A DNA stretch of 64,000 bases from Pelolinea sp. (GTDB taxonomy: Bacteria > Chloroflexota > Anaerolineae > Anaerolineales > Anaerolineaceae), in the NCBI GenBank assembly GCA_012797975.1, contig JAAZOD010000014.1, positions 1 to 64,000 on the forward strand, read 5' to 3'. The translations under genes were made by a program, and so were the position numbers. The notes beneath the pieces were generated by a model. The model was not told where the DNA came from. It saw only the letters and a list, made by a program, of their open reading frames with translations, and searched no databases. This document shows positions 14,144-21,327 of the stretch, piece by piece. Position 1 is the first letter of the stretch; each line of letters begins with the position of its first letter.

Positions 14144-16239
14144 TCGTCACTCCGATGCAAATATTCATGTAAGATGTAAGGATCTGTTTCTTCGCAAATG
14201 CAATCGACATCATTGCCGCGTAAAAACTCAATAAAATCTTCCAGCGCCGAAACGTGCGATGAATTATCAACAGGAGCCAGGCAAAGGATCAATTTGACCG
14301 GGTCATTCGTTGGATGGTGAAAAGGCACCGGCTCTTGCAAGGTGATCATGCTCATGGCGAGGTTGTTGATCCCCATACCAACCTCGCTATGCACCAGGGC
14401 CACCCCCCTGCTGACCACACTGTACGGCCCTGCGCTTTGGACAGTTTTCACAATGGACTCGACAAAATCGCCGGTCACATCCCCCGCTTCCAGCAGAATG
14501 GATCCGGCCAGACGAACAGCGCTTTCCCAATCGGAAACGACCTGGCGGCACTTGATCTTCTCTGGAGGAAGCAATTGGGCCAAGGTCGGCTGCACCCGGC
14601 TTCGTTTAATGGAAATCCCGGCTTTTTCAAAACATTTGATCAGGGAATCAATCAGGAGCGGCATATTATCTACCACGCACTGGTCTTCGATGGTGGACAC
14701 AATCTCGTTGAAAAAATTCAGCGATGTATTGGATGGCCGGCTCTTGGATGAATATTTTGCAATCATTCTTTCGATCTGACAGAAATCATCATCGGTCAGA
14801 ATCGGATTTACTTTCACCCAGGGTGAGGAACAGTGAGCCAAAGGAATGCTGGAAATGACAAAATCCACATCGCTCATTTCAATGGACGTCAAATCATTCT
14901 CGGTGGTTGTGGTGACCACCCGAATGCTCTTGAAACGGGAGCAAACCAGTTCTTTGAGCAGATTTGCAGTACCCACCCCGTGAACACAAACGATCGCCAC
15001 CCGGCTGATGGTAAAGATGCGTTCCCTGCGTTCGATGGAAGCGCAAAAATGCAGGGACAGATAAGCAATGTCATCCTCTTGAATTCCGGCCAGCAAAGGA
15101 GAATTGATGGATTGAATGACGGACTGCAGGGCGGAAAAAATATTCTCATAGGTATGTTTGATCTGCTTCAAACTCGGATTGAGCGCCGGAACTTTATTCT
15201 TCAAGCGGAACACCATCGGTCCCAAATGGGCCTGCAGAGCGGTATACATCTCTTCATCTTCCATGAAGGAGATCGACAGTTTTTCGCTCATGGCCTGGAT
15301 CATGCGGTCGGTCAGGATTTGTATCTCTGCCCAGTCTTCTTTCATGTAAGGTTCCGGTATGGAATATTTGGCGCCCACCAGCAGAACCGTAAAAGTGCAT
15401 TTTTCAGAAACAGGGATTTTGACCCCAAAACGATGATCGATCTGTTCGCTGATCTCTTCGGCAAGCTTATATTCCTTGGTCGCCTGCAGGAGAACCTGAT
15501 TCTCGGGTTCGATGGTGACAAAGTTCTTGTTCGAAATACGGGTCAATGCCACACATAGATACAATAAAAGATTGCGGAAGGAGCTATAGGATAGTTTTTT
15601 ATCAAGCCGCTGTTCGAGGTCATGAATGACACCGGTTAAGGGACGGAACCAGGCATCGCAGAAACATTTCTGCACCTGGCGTTCCACATATTCCGGGTTG
15701 TAGTCTTCATTGGAAAGGTAATCTGCAAAACTGAGACTCTGTTCGATGGTGTTCAAGCAAATCGCGCGGATCTTTCGCTCCTCACCGCGCAGGCGATCAC
15801 CGCTGCCCGGTTTGCACAGGAACTGCAATCCGTCGTTTTGTACCTGGGTTTTTAAGAGGGACAGGTCTTTATCAATGCAGCTCTTGCTTACCCCCAGCAT
15901 GTCGGCAAAATATTGACTGGTCAGGTAGCCGGGAGAGGAAAGCAGTAAAACCAGCATCACCGTTTTTCGTTCCTCGGCTGTCAAGGAAATGTCGTTCACA
16001 TCCAATCCAGCCAGCCATTGTTGAAAGTGGTCCTTTTCCTGTTCAGGGACCGGCAGGGAAACACCCAGACGATCACATTCGATCGTGCAGAACCCCTCCC
16101 TGGTTAAGAAAGAGTTCGCTTCTTCTATCTCATAACGAATCAAACGGGTGGAGATTCCCAGCATGCTGGCAAGATCGACAATACGACAGGTTTGACCGCT
16201 ACACAACTGCTTGATGATTCGGATCGATCGACTGTTCAT
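14140..16239 (-). CDS. PRD-containing transcriptional regulator with EIIB- and EIIA-like domains (MtlR/BglG class)
   Basis: The 699-residue protein starts with a helix-turn-helix (RIVDLASMLGISTRLIRYEI) and a second HTH-like region near residues 85-130. Two PTS-regulation domains follow (about 180-290 and 300-400). An EIIB-like domain carries an intact cysteine loop (VAIVCVHGVGTANLL, about 415-430). The C-terminal EIIA-like domain has an intact histidine (GVALVHSEVG). Such regulators read the phosphorylation state of the PTS through several His/Cys sites and activate the adjacent transport operon. The gene is first in the operon and overlaps EIIA by four bases. AAAGAGAGATC precedes the start. 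Confidence 0.9.
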   Translation of the reverse strand: MNSRSIRIIKQLCSGQTCRIVDLASMLGISTRLIRYEIEEANSFLTREGFCTIECDRLGVSLPVPEQEKDHFQQWLAGLDVNDISLTAEERKTVMLVLLLSSPGYLTSQYFADMLGVSKSCIDKDLSLLKTQVQNDGLQFLCKPGSGDRLRGEERKIRAICLNTIEQSLSFADYLSNEDYNPEYVERQVQKCFCDAWFRPLTGVIHDLEQRLDKKLSYSSFRNLLLYLCVALTRISNKNFVTIEPENQVLLQATKEYKLAEEISEQIDHRFGVKIPVSEKCTFTVLLVGAKYSIPEPYMKEDWAEIQILTDRMIQAMSEKLSISFMEDEEMYTALQAHLGPMVFRLKNKVPALNPSLKQIKHTYENIFSALQSVIQSINSPLLAGIQEDDIAYLSLHFCASIERRERIFTISRVAIVCVHGVGTANLLKELVCSRFKSIRVVTTTTENDLTSIEMSDVDFVISSIPLAHCSSPWVKVNPILTDDDFCQIERMIAKYSSKSRPSNTSLNFFNEIVSTIEDQCVVDNMPLLIDSLIKCFEKAGISIKRSRVQPTLAQLLPPEKIKCRQVVSDWESAVRLAGSILLEAGDVTGDFVESIVKTVQSAGPYSVVSRGVALVHSEVGMGINNLAMSMITLQEPVPFHHPTNDPVKLILCLAPVDNSSHVSALEDFIEFLRGNDVDCICEETDPYILHEYLHRSDE

Positions 16240-16324
16240 TTTGATCTCTCTTTAGACTCACCGGAATGAACCGACAATTCCAAGTCTATTAACCTCCAGT
16301 ATAGTGATTCTCCTGTCATAGGAA

Positions 16325-16347
16325 AAGCTCAGGTTATTCCTGAGCTT
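16325..16347 (-). promoter_or_regulatory. Hairpin in the leader of the PRD regulator operon
   Basis: A 9-bp perfect stem (AAGCTCAGG / CCTGAGCTT) with a 5-base loop lies 86 bases upstream of the regulator start. On the minus strand it is followed by TTCC rather than a U-tract, so it is more likely a leader or operator structure than a terminator. Downstream on the same strand is a -10-like CACTATACTGG. Confidence 0.4.
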
Positions 16348-16435
16348 CGGAACAAAATTTACAACAACCTCAAATTTGAAATGGAGCCCTGGGAGGAAGA
16401 CACCACCATGGTGCGCATCACCCCCATGAAAAAAG

Positions 16436-16461
16436 AGGTGAGGATTTCATATTCTTCACCT
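16436..16461 (-). terminator. Terminator of the HPr-SIS unit, overlapping the SIS stop codon
   Basis: On the minus strand AGGTGAAGA and TCCTCACCT form a 9-bp stem with one wobble pair and an 8-base loop, followed by CTTTTTTC. The stem begins within the stop codon of the SIS gene. It separates the HPr-SIS unit from the regulator operon. Confidence 0.65.
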
Positions 16462-17192
16462 TATAAATGTTTGATGCGCGGGCGAAATTGTTGAATTAAA
16501 CGAGCATTATATTCATCACTGCCAGGGCAATTCCCGCTGTGATAAACCTGAGGTTCGATCCCCCGCTTGCGCAACTGCTCACAGGCAGATAAGACAATGC
16601 TATCCACAATGAATAATATGGCCATACTGGAAAGGGGCCCGGCTTTACTGCCATCAGAACATACTTCAATGGTCGCATCGCCCATGGGAACATGATTGTC
16701 AATCGACAGGTCGCAAACATCCGGCAGATGCAATCCGTCTTTATGGCGTGATGGTTTTTCTTTGTATTGGGAAGAAGAAATACCGATCACTTTGGCTCCC
16801 TTTATTTTGGCGCATTGCGCCATTTCAATCGGGAAAGGATTGATGCCTGAATTGGAAGCAACCAGGAAACAATCCCCATCATGGATGGGATACCGGTCGA
16901 TCACATGCTGTGCGTACCCGCTCATACGTTCGATCTGACTGCTCTTGGCTGCCCCCTCATGCAGCATGGTACTGGTCTCAAATATCGGGCAAACAGCCGC
17001 CAACCCACCGGCACGATAGAAAAGTTCTTCGGAGATCATGTGGGAATGGCCGCAGCCAAAGGCATAGAGCATTCCATCTTGCTGCAGGGTATCGGCAACC
17101 ATTTCACCCGCCCGACTGAGCACACTTTCTTCTTTTTCAAAGATCGAAGAGAGGGCGGAGATCACTTCGTGCTTATAGTTTTCGACAATCAT
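16461..17192 (-). CDS. SIS-domain sugar-phosphate isomerase (UPF0309-like), second paralogue
   Basis: The 243-residue protein has the same layout as the product of 12206-12955: FGCGHSHMISEE near residue 44, VASNSGINPFPIEMA, GISSSQYK, and a C-terminus with CEQLRKRGI followed by VYHSGNCPG. It follows the HPr gene with about 34 bases between them, so HPr and this isomerase form a two-gene unit. Two different SIS paralogues in one PTS locus could act on successive intermediates or form a heteromer; sequence alone does not decide. Confidence 0.8.
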   Translation of the reverse strand: MIVENYKHEVISALSSIFEKEESVLSRAGEMVADTLQQDGMLYAFGCGHSHMISEELFYRAGGLAAVCPIFETSTMLHEGAAKSSQIERMSGYAQHVIDRYPIHDGDCFLVASNSGINPFPIEMAQCAKIKGAKVIGISSSQYKEKPSRHKDGLHLPDVCDLSIDNHVPMGDATIEVCSDGSKAGPLSSMAILFIVDSIVLSACEQLRKRGIEPQVYHSGNCPGSDEYNARLIQQFRPRIKHL

Positions 17193-17226
17193 TGTCCATT
17201 TCCTGATCGATCATATTCAGGCCCGG

Positions 17227-17502
17227 TCATTCACCGAAGCCAGTATTGATCAAAGCGACCAGACTCTCCACCGCTTCCACTTCGTCGGGACCCACTGCGG
17301 TAATTTCAACATCCATTCCCTGACAGATGCCAAGGGTCAACAACAGAACAATGGATTTAGCATTCACGGTCTTGTTCGATCCATCAGAAAAATTCCGTAT
17401 GGTGATCTTGGAAGAAAAAGTATTGGCTTTGTTGACGAACTCTGTGGCAGGCCTGGCATGCAGACCGGTGGCATTGATAACCCGGGTAACTTTCGAAACC
17501 AT
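17227..17502 (-). CDS. HPr-family phosphocarrier protein
   Basis: The chosen ATG has ACAGGAG upstream and gives 91 residues, the usual HPr length. The active-site motif GLHARPATEFV carries the histidine phosphorylated by Enzyme I. The segment NAKSIVLLLTLGICQG corresponds to the regulatory-serine region, with the Ser retained. No ptsI (Enzyme I) gene is in the window, so EI must be encoded elsewhere. Co-location suggests this HPr serves the 10.5-16.2 kb PTS. Confidence 0.88.
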   Translation of the reverse strand: MVSKVTRVINATGLHARPATEFVNKANTFSSKITIRNFSDGSNKTVNAKSIVLLLTLGICQGMDVEITAVGPDEVEAVESLVALINTGFGE

Positions 17503-17591
17503 AAAAATACTCCTGTCGGTTTGGTCTAACAATAAAACAATCGATGTTTATCAGTATCTCCAAACCATGAAGATGGAATTGATTGCCTTTC

Positions 17592-17609
17592 CAAACTGTT
17601 TGTATTATA
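17592..17609 (-). promoter_or_regulatory. Promoter -10 with overlapping palindromic operator, upstream of HPr
   Basis: On the minus strand TATAAT is followed one base later by CAAACAGTTTG, an 11-base perfect palindrome, about 90 bases before the HPr start. The same arrangement occurs at 20471-20489. A convincing -35 hexamer is not seen at the standard distance, which is compatible with activator dependence. Confidence 0.55.
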
Positions 17610-17702
17610 CGGCTCAAAAATCCGCAAGTTTTACTATCTTTTGTCAAAAGGAATGACAATTTTTTACGCAGAGGGAGAGAAAGCGATCAAGTTCAACGAA
17701 AA

Positions 17703-17733
17703 GCAGCCAGGATTTTCGTTGGTTCCCGGCTGC
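17703..17733. terminator. Terminator beyond the ABC exporter operon
   Basis: GCAGCC and GGCTGC pair, with further GG/CC pairing inside, to form a hairpin followed on the minus strand by TTTTCG and on the plus strand by CCTTTTTT. It lies about 95 bases past the stop of the ABC permease gene. Confidence 0.55.
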
Positions 17734-17826
17734 CCTTTTTTAACTCACCAATTTTGCAATCGGTTCCGGTTCATCCCGCAGAACATTTCCTTGGATGTGC
17801 CGGAATCGCTCCCTGCACAGACATCT

Positions 17827-18573
17827 CTATTCCAAGATCAATCGTGTGCGCTTAAAACGCTTTTTCGCCAGCAGCAGCGCCATGGCATCCAGCACGATCA
17901 AGATGGCAAAGACCGATCCAATAATGAGAGGTAATTTTGCATCCAGCACAGGTGCAACTTTCATAAAAAGACTTTGGACCTTATCAGGAAATGTCTGCAG
18001 CAGAATGAACGGGATCAGCCAGACCGCCATGATCGCCAGATTCAATTTTTGATAGGCCTGGCGGACAGTGGCAGCATTGAGCGAGACAAAAACGCCAATG
18101 CTGCTGATCAGGATCGCAATCAACAGGACCGCTGCCAATCCACCAAAGAACATGGCCGGGGCATAGAATTGGAATGCACCATTATTGGGAAAAGTAACAT
18201 TGATGGTGATGGCCGCCAAAACCGCGCAAGAAGTGGAAATGGACCAGGCATACAGCACCGAAGCGGCGATCTTTCCAAACAGAATACTGGCATCGGACAA
18301 ACGGGTTGCCAGCAGGGTTTCCAGCGTATGGCGTTCCCGTTCTCCGGCAAAAGCATCCGTCACCAGTCCGATGGTCATAAAGAGCGGCACCCATGCCCAG
18401 GTGAACAGGGCCATGGGGTTCTGCAGCCAATCCGTACCATTCAAATATGGCAGATAAACACCCAGCAACCCCAGCAAGATCAGCATGCTGATCCAGCTCT
18501 GCCGCCCACCCCCCCGATGGAAGACCACTTCCTTCCATTCTTTTCGAATCAATGTAGCGATATCCTGTATCAT
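17827..18573 (-). CDS. ABC-2 type exporter permease
   Basis: The 248-residue membrane protein begins RKEWKEVVF and has about six hydrophobic segments. The motif DAFAGERERHTLETLLATRLSD (positions about 72-93) is typical of NatB-like ABC-2 permeases, in which ERE..TLE lies on the cytoplasmic face contacting the ATPase. Its ATG overlaps the stop of the ATPase gene (ATGA), so the two are translationally coupled. It is the last gene of a four-gene operon with its own promoter at 20484-20511. The exported substrate is unknown. Confidence 0.88.
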   Translation of the reverse strand: MIQDIATLIRKEWKEVVFHRGGGRQSWISMLILLGLLGVYLPYLNGTDWLQNPMALFTWAWVPLFMTIGLVTDAFAGERERHTLETLLATRLSDASILFGKIAASVLYAWSISTSCAVLAAITINVTFPNNGAFQFYAPAMFFGGLAAVLLIAILISSIGVFVSLNAATVRQAYQKLNLAIMAVWLIPFILLQTFPDKVQSLFMKVAPVLDAKLPLIIGSVFAILIVLDAMALLLAKKRFKRTRLILE

Positions 18574-19508
18574 GCCTGTTCCTCCAACAAAGACAAAAAT
18601 GCTTCTTCCAATGATGCTTTCCCTTTGCGCACCTCATCGATCATCACATCTTTGGCAGCCAGGAACTGCACCAGGTTTCCAGAATCAGTTTCCTGCTTGA
18701 AATACACCACCAGATGGCGATCTTGCAGCTCCACTTTTTCCACATCCGGGAAAGTGCGCAATTCAGCCAGCAGCGCTTCATTGAATCCGCGCCCGACCAC
18801 GATGATGGAGTGAGCGCTCTTCTGCAGCCGCAGTTCATCCGGTGAACCCACCGTGAGCAACTTTCCTTTATTAATGACCGCAACCTGATCACAGATCTTC
18901 TCCGCTTCAGACAGATTATGTGTGGTGAGGAAAACCGTCACCCCATGCTGGCGCGCCAAATCCACCAGATCTTCGCGCAAACTGGCCGCTGCCACCGGAT
19001 CCAACCCATCGGTCGGTTCATCCAAAAAGACCAGTTGCGGGTTGTGCATCAAGGTGCGCACCACCGCCAGTTTTTGTTTCATCCCACGGCTCCACGAGTT
19101 CACCGTCTCTTTGCGGCGTTCATACAAATCCATTTTCTCCAGCAACTCCTGAATGCGCTGGGCACGCCGTTCAGCCGGAATATGCCAGATGCGCCCGAAC
19201 AGATCCAGGTTCTCTTCAGCGGAAAGGCGCTCATACAATCCGTTCTGTTCCAGCAGCGCCCCACAATGCAAGCGAATCTGATCGGCCTGGGTGCGAGTAT
19301 CGTATCCCAACACCTGGGCACTGCCGCTGCTCGGCTCCAGCAGCCCCAACAGCAGCCGGATGGTGGTCGTCTTGCCAGCCCCGTTCGGACCAAGAAAGCC
19401 AAACAATGTGCCGGTCTGCACTTCGAAGGTGATGCCATCCACCGCATGCACCTCGCCAAACTCACAATGCAGGTCGTTCGTACTGATACTAATTGTCCCT
19501 GATGTCAT
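18570..19508 (-). CDS. ABC exporter ATP-binding protein
   Basis: The 312-residue ATPase has Walker A GPNGAGKTTTIRLLLG, a signature region SRGMKQKLAVVRTL (a variant of LSGGQ seen in NatA/CcmA-like proteins), Walker B LVFLDEPTDGLDP and the H-loop TTHNLSEAE. An extra C-terminal domain (about 215-312) is typical of exporters paired with ABC-2 permeases. GGAG lies upstream of the start. It directly follows the regulator gene and overlaps the permease gene. Confidence 0.92.
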   Translation of the reverse strand: MTSGTISISTNDLHCEFGEVHAVDGITFEVQTGTLFGFLGPNGAGKTTTIRLLLGLLEPSSGSAQVLGYDTRTQADQIRLHCGALLEQNGLYERLSAEENLDLFGRIWHIPAERRAQRIQELLEKMDLYERRKETVNSWSRGMKQKLAVVRTLMHNPQLVFLDEPTDGLDPVAAASLREDLVDLARQHGVTVFLTTHNLSEAEKICDQVAVINKGKLLTVGSPDELRLQKSAHSIIVVGRGFNEALLAELRTFPDVEKVELQDRHLVVYFKQETDSGNLVQFLAAKDVMIDEVRKGKASLEEAFLSLLEEQA

Positions 19509-19826
19509 TTATGCTCCATTCATTTTTTTTATGATTTTTCTAAATTGATCGCGATATTCTTCAAAAGCCACGCGCCCCTGCGGGGTCATGCTGCAGAGGG
19601 TTTGAGTTTTTTTCTCATTGAAAACCTTACGGATTGTAATATAACCTGCTTCTTCCAGCTTGGTGAGATGCGATGAGAGGTTCCCTTTGGTCAGGCCGCT
19701 TTCATTGAGCAGGAAAAGAAAATCCGCTTCTTTCACCGAATACAAAATGGTACTGATCAACAGCCGGGCAGGTTCATGAATGACGCGATCCACCTCTGCC
19801 AGGTCGCGCAGATTCTTATCACTCAT
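19509..19826 (-). CDS. Small winged-helix transcriptional regulator
   Basis: The 105-residue protein has the layout of the winged-helix family that resembles MarR/ArsR: HEPARLLISTILYSVKEADF, then the recognition-helix region LTKGNLSSHLTKLEEAGYI and a wing (IRKVFNEKKTQTLCSMTPQGR). Its ATG overlaps the TGA of the upstream membrane-protein gene. A longer frame exists but lacks the family N-terminus. It probably binds the repeat-rich promoter of its own operon (20460-20511). The ligand is unknown, but drug or envelope stress would fit an exporter operon. Confidence 0.85.
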   Translation of the reverse strand: MSDKNLRDLAEVDRVIHEPARLLISTILYSVKEADFLFLLNESGLTKGNLSSHLTKLEEAGYITIRKVFNEKKTQTLCSMTPQGRVAFEEYRDQFRKIIKKMNGA

Positions 19827-20446
19827 GCACCCTCCGGTTTCGTTTTCAGCAGATAGACCATAAAAGCCGCCAGCCCCGAAACGAACCAGCCGGCACCGAT
19901 GCAAACCATGAGCAAGATAGACTGAAGATCGGAGCCAAGTGGCAAGCTTGAAGCAACCAAACCCAACCCAAATTCCATCACCGCCAGAATGAACAAACGG
20001 TTGATCCGATACCAGACCGCAAGAAATAAGGTGACCAAAGCCAGCAAACTGCCGATCATGATCAGGGAATTGACCTTCAGCACTTGCGGACCGATGTAGG
20101 TGATCACCATGCTCATGGCAAAACCCAGAACCCCTCCGATAATGGCCCGGACAACTCTGCTCTTGCGGTTTTTGGTTTGATAAGCCACATACCCCGTTCG
20201 CCGGTATGTGAAATGTTCTTTCACCCATCTCACCAAACGCCCATATCCAAACCAGCAAACCAAGAACAGCAGCGGCTCGGCAATCGCCAGCACCATACCG
20301 ATCGATTTTCCTTCGGGAATCTGTTCAATCAGGTAGTTATAACCGGCCAGAACGGCAAAAAAGAGACCCAGACCGATTTCGGCCATGCCATCCACCCACC
20401 AGTAACTGTACATTTTCCGTATGACTTGCTCTATCTTATCCTTCAT
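19823..20446 (-). CDS. Membrane protein of the exporter operon
   Basis: The start at 20446 has GAGGACCG upstream on the minus strand. The 207-residue product has an amphipathic N-terminus (KIEQVIRKMYSYWW) and about five hydrophobic segments. It is the first gene of the operon membrane protein, regulator, ATPase, permease. It may sense or sequester the exporter's signal, but no family is recognised. Upstream in-frame Met codons would place the promoter inside the gene and were rejected. Confidence 0.75.
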   Translation of the reverse strand: MKDKIEQVIRKMYSYWWVDGMAEIGLGLFFAVLAGYNYLIEQIPEGKSIGMVLAIAEPLLFLVCWFGYGRLVRWVKEHFTYRRTGYVAYQTKNRKSRVVRAIIGGVLGFAMSMVITYIGPQVLKVNSLIMIGSLLALVTLFLAVWYRINRLFILAVMEFGLGLVASSLPLGSDLQSILLMVCIGAGWFVSGLAAFMVYLLKTKPEGA

Positions 20447-20459
20447 CGGTCCTCTATTA

Positions 20460-20511
20460 GGTTTGTATTGCAAACTGGTTTGTATTATATACGATAGCAA
20501 CAGACTGTCAA
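20460..20511 (-). promoter_or_regulatory. Promoter and operator repeats of the exporter operon
   Basis: On the minus strand a consensus TTGACA (20506-20511) is separated by 16 bases from TATAAT (20484-20489). Just downstream lie two copies of AATACAAACC (20460-20469 and 20477-20486) spaced 17 bp apart, and the palindromes CAAACCAGTTTG and GTTTGCAATACAAAC. The repeats overlap the transcription start, the position of a repressor operator, likely for the winged-helix protein encoded in the operon. Confidence 0.8.
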
Positions 20512-20556
20512 GATGTTTTTTCTTCTCCTTTATAATTGCCATTAGAAAGGGAACCT

Positions 20557-21279
20557 ATGAAAAAGACATCTTCGTTGCAAAAGAAAATATCCTGGTCTTT
20601 CTGGTACGGAGTCGGGATGGCGCTGCTGGAAGCGGTGGTGGTGGTTTACCTGCGAGCACTGTACTATCCGGATGGTTTCAGCTTCCCCCTGGAAACCATG
20701 GACTGGAGCATTTACCGGATCGAAATTCTGCGCGAAGCAGGCACCCTGCTCATGCTGGCATGTGTGAGCGCTCTGGCTGCTGAAAGCTTCACCACATGGC
20801 TGGCATACTTTCTTTTCAATTTTGCGGTCTGGGATATCTTTTACTATGTTTGGCTGAAGGTCTTGCTGAACTGGCCGGCCAGCTTCATGGAGTGGGATGT
20901 TTTATTTCTCATTCCCATCACCTGGGACGGACCGGTGCTTTCACCGCTGCTCTGCACGATAGCCATGCTCACGCTGGCCGCTATCCTTCTCATCAACCAT
21001 CAGCACGGAAAGCAGGTGAAACTGAACGGGAAAGAATGGGCTTTGCTTGCAGGAGGAGCACTGCTGATCTTCACCAGTTTCATCTGGAACTACACCGGCC
21101 TCATGCTGCGGGGTGGTTATTTCATGGATCTCTCCAACCTTGGAAGCAGCGCCGATCTTCTGCAAGCATCCGCAACGTTCATCCCACCCAGTTTTCAATG
21201 GCCCATCTTTCTGGCCGGATATGGCCTGATCTGGATCGGCATTTGGATGCTGGCAGTCAGATTGCGAAAGCAAGCTTAA
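20557..21279 (+). CDS. Polytopic membrane protein, unknown function
   Basis: ATG 20557 has AAAGGGAA upstream. The 240-residue product has about seven hydrophobic segments with conserved-looking aromatic patches (TWLAYFLFNFAVWDIFYYVWLK, residues about 75-97, and ITWDGPVLSPLLC). No charged catalytic motif is visible. It is transcribed away from the exporter operon and is followed by a strong terminator. Confidence 0.75.
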   Translation: MKKTSSLQKKISWSFWYGVGMALLEAVVVVYLRALYYPDGFSFPLETMDWSIYRIEILREAGTLLMLACVSALAAESFTTWLAYFLFNFAVWDIFYYVWLKVLLNWPASFMEWDVLFLIPITWDGPVLSPLLCTIAMLTLAAILLINHQHGKQVKLNGKEWALLAGGALLIFTSFIWNYTGLMLRGGYFMDLSNLGSSADLLQASATFIPPSFQWPIFLAGYGLIWIGIWMLAVRLRKQA

Positions 21280-21281
21280 TC

Positions 21282-21312
21282 AACAAAGGGCAGGAAGAAC
21301 CTGCCCTTTGTT
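21282..21312. terminator. Bidirectional terminator, 13-bp perfect stem
   Basis: AACAAAGGGCAGG pairs perfectly with CCTGCCCTTTGTT around a 5-base loop. It lies three bases after the stop of the upstream plus-strand gene and 15 bases before the end of the convergent peptidase gene. Confidence 0.75.
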
Positions 21313-21327
21313 CTGTCAACGGATAGT

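Larger units (their letters stand above)
17503..17826. other. Intergenic region between HPr and ABC permease genes
   Basis: This stretch of 324 bases holds the HPr leader and promoter-operator (17592-17609) and the hairpin at 17703-17733. Short open frames on the plus strand (from 17583 and 17641) have no ribosome-binding site or recognisable product. Nothing else is seen. Confidence 0.6.

Noticed and set aside
17641-17934. A small plus-strand frame between HPr and the ABC permease
   Set aside because: No ribosome-binding site, it overlaps a terminator and runs into the convergent permease gene.
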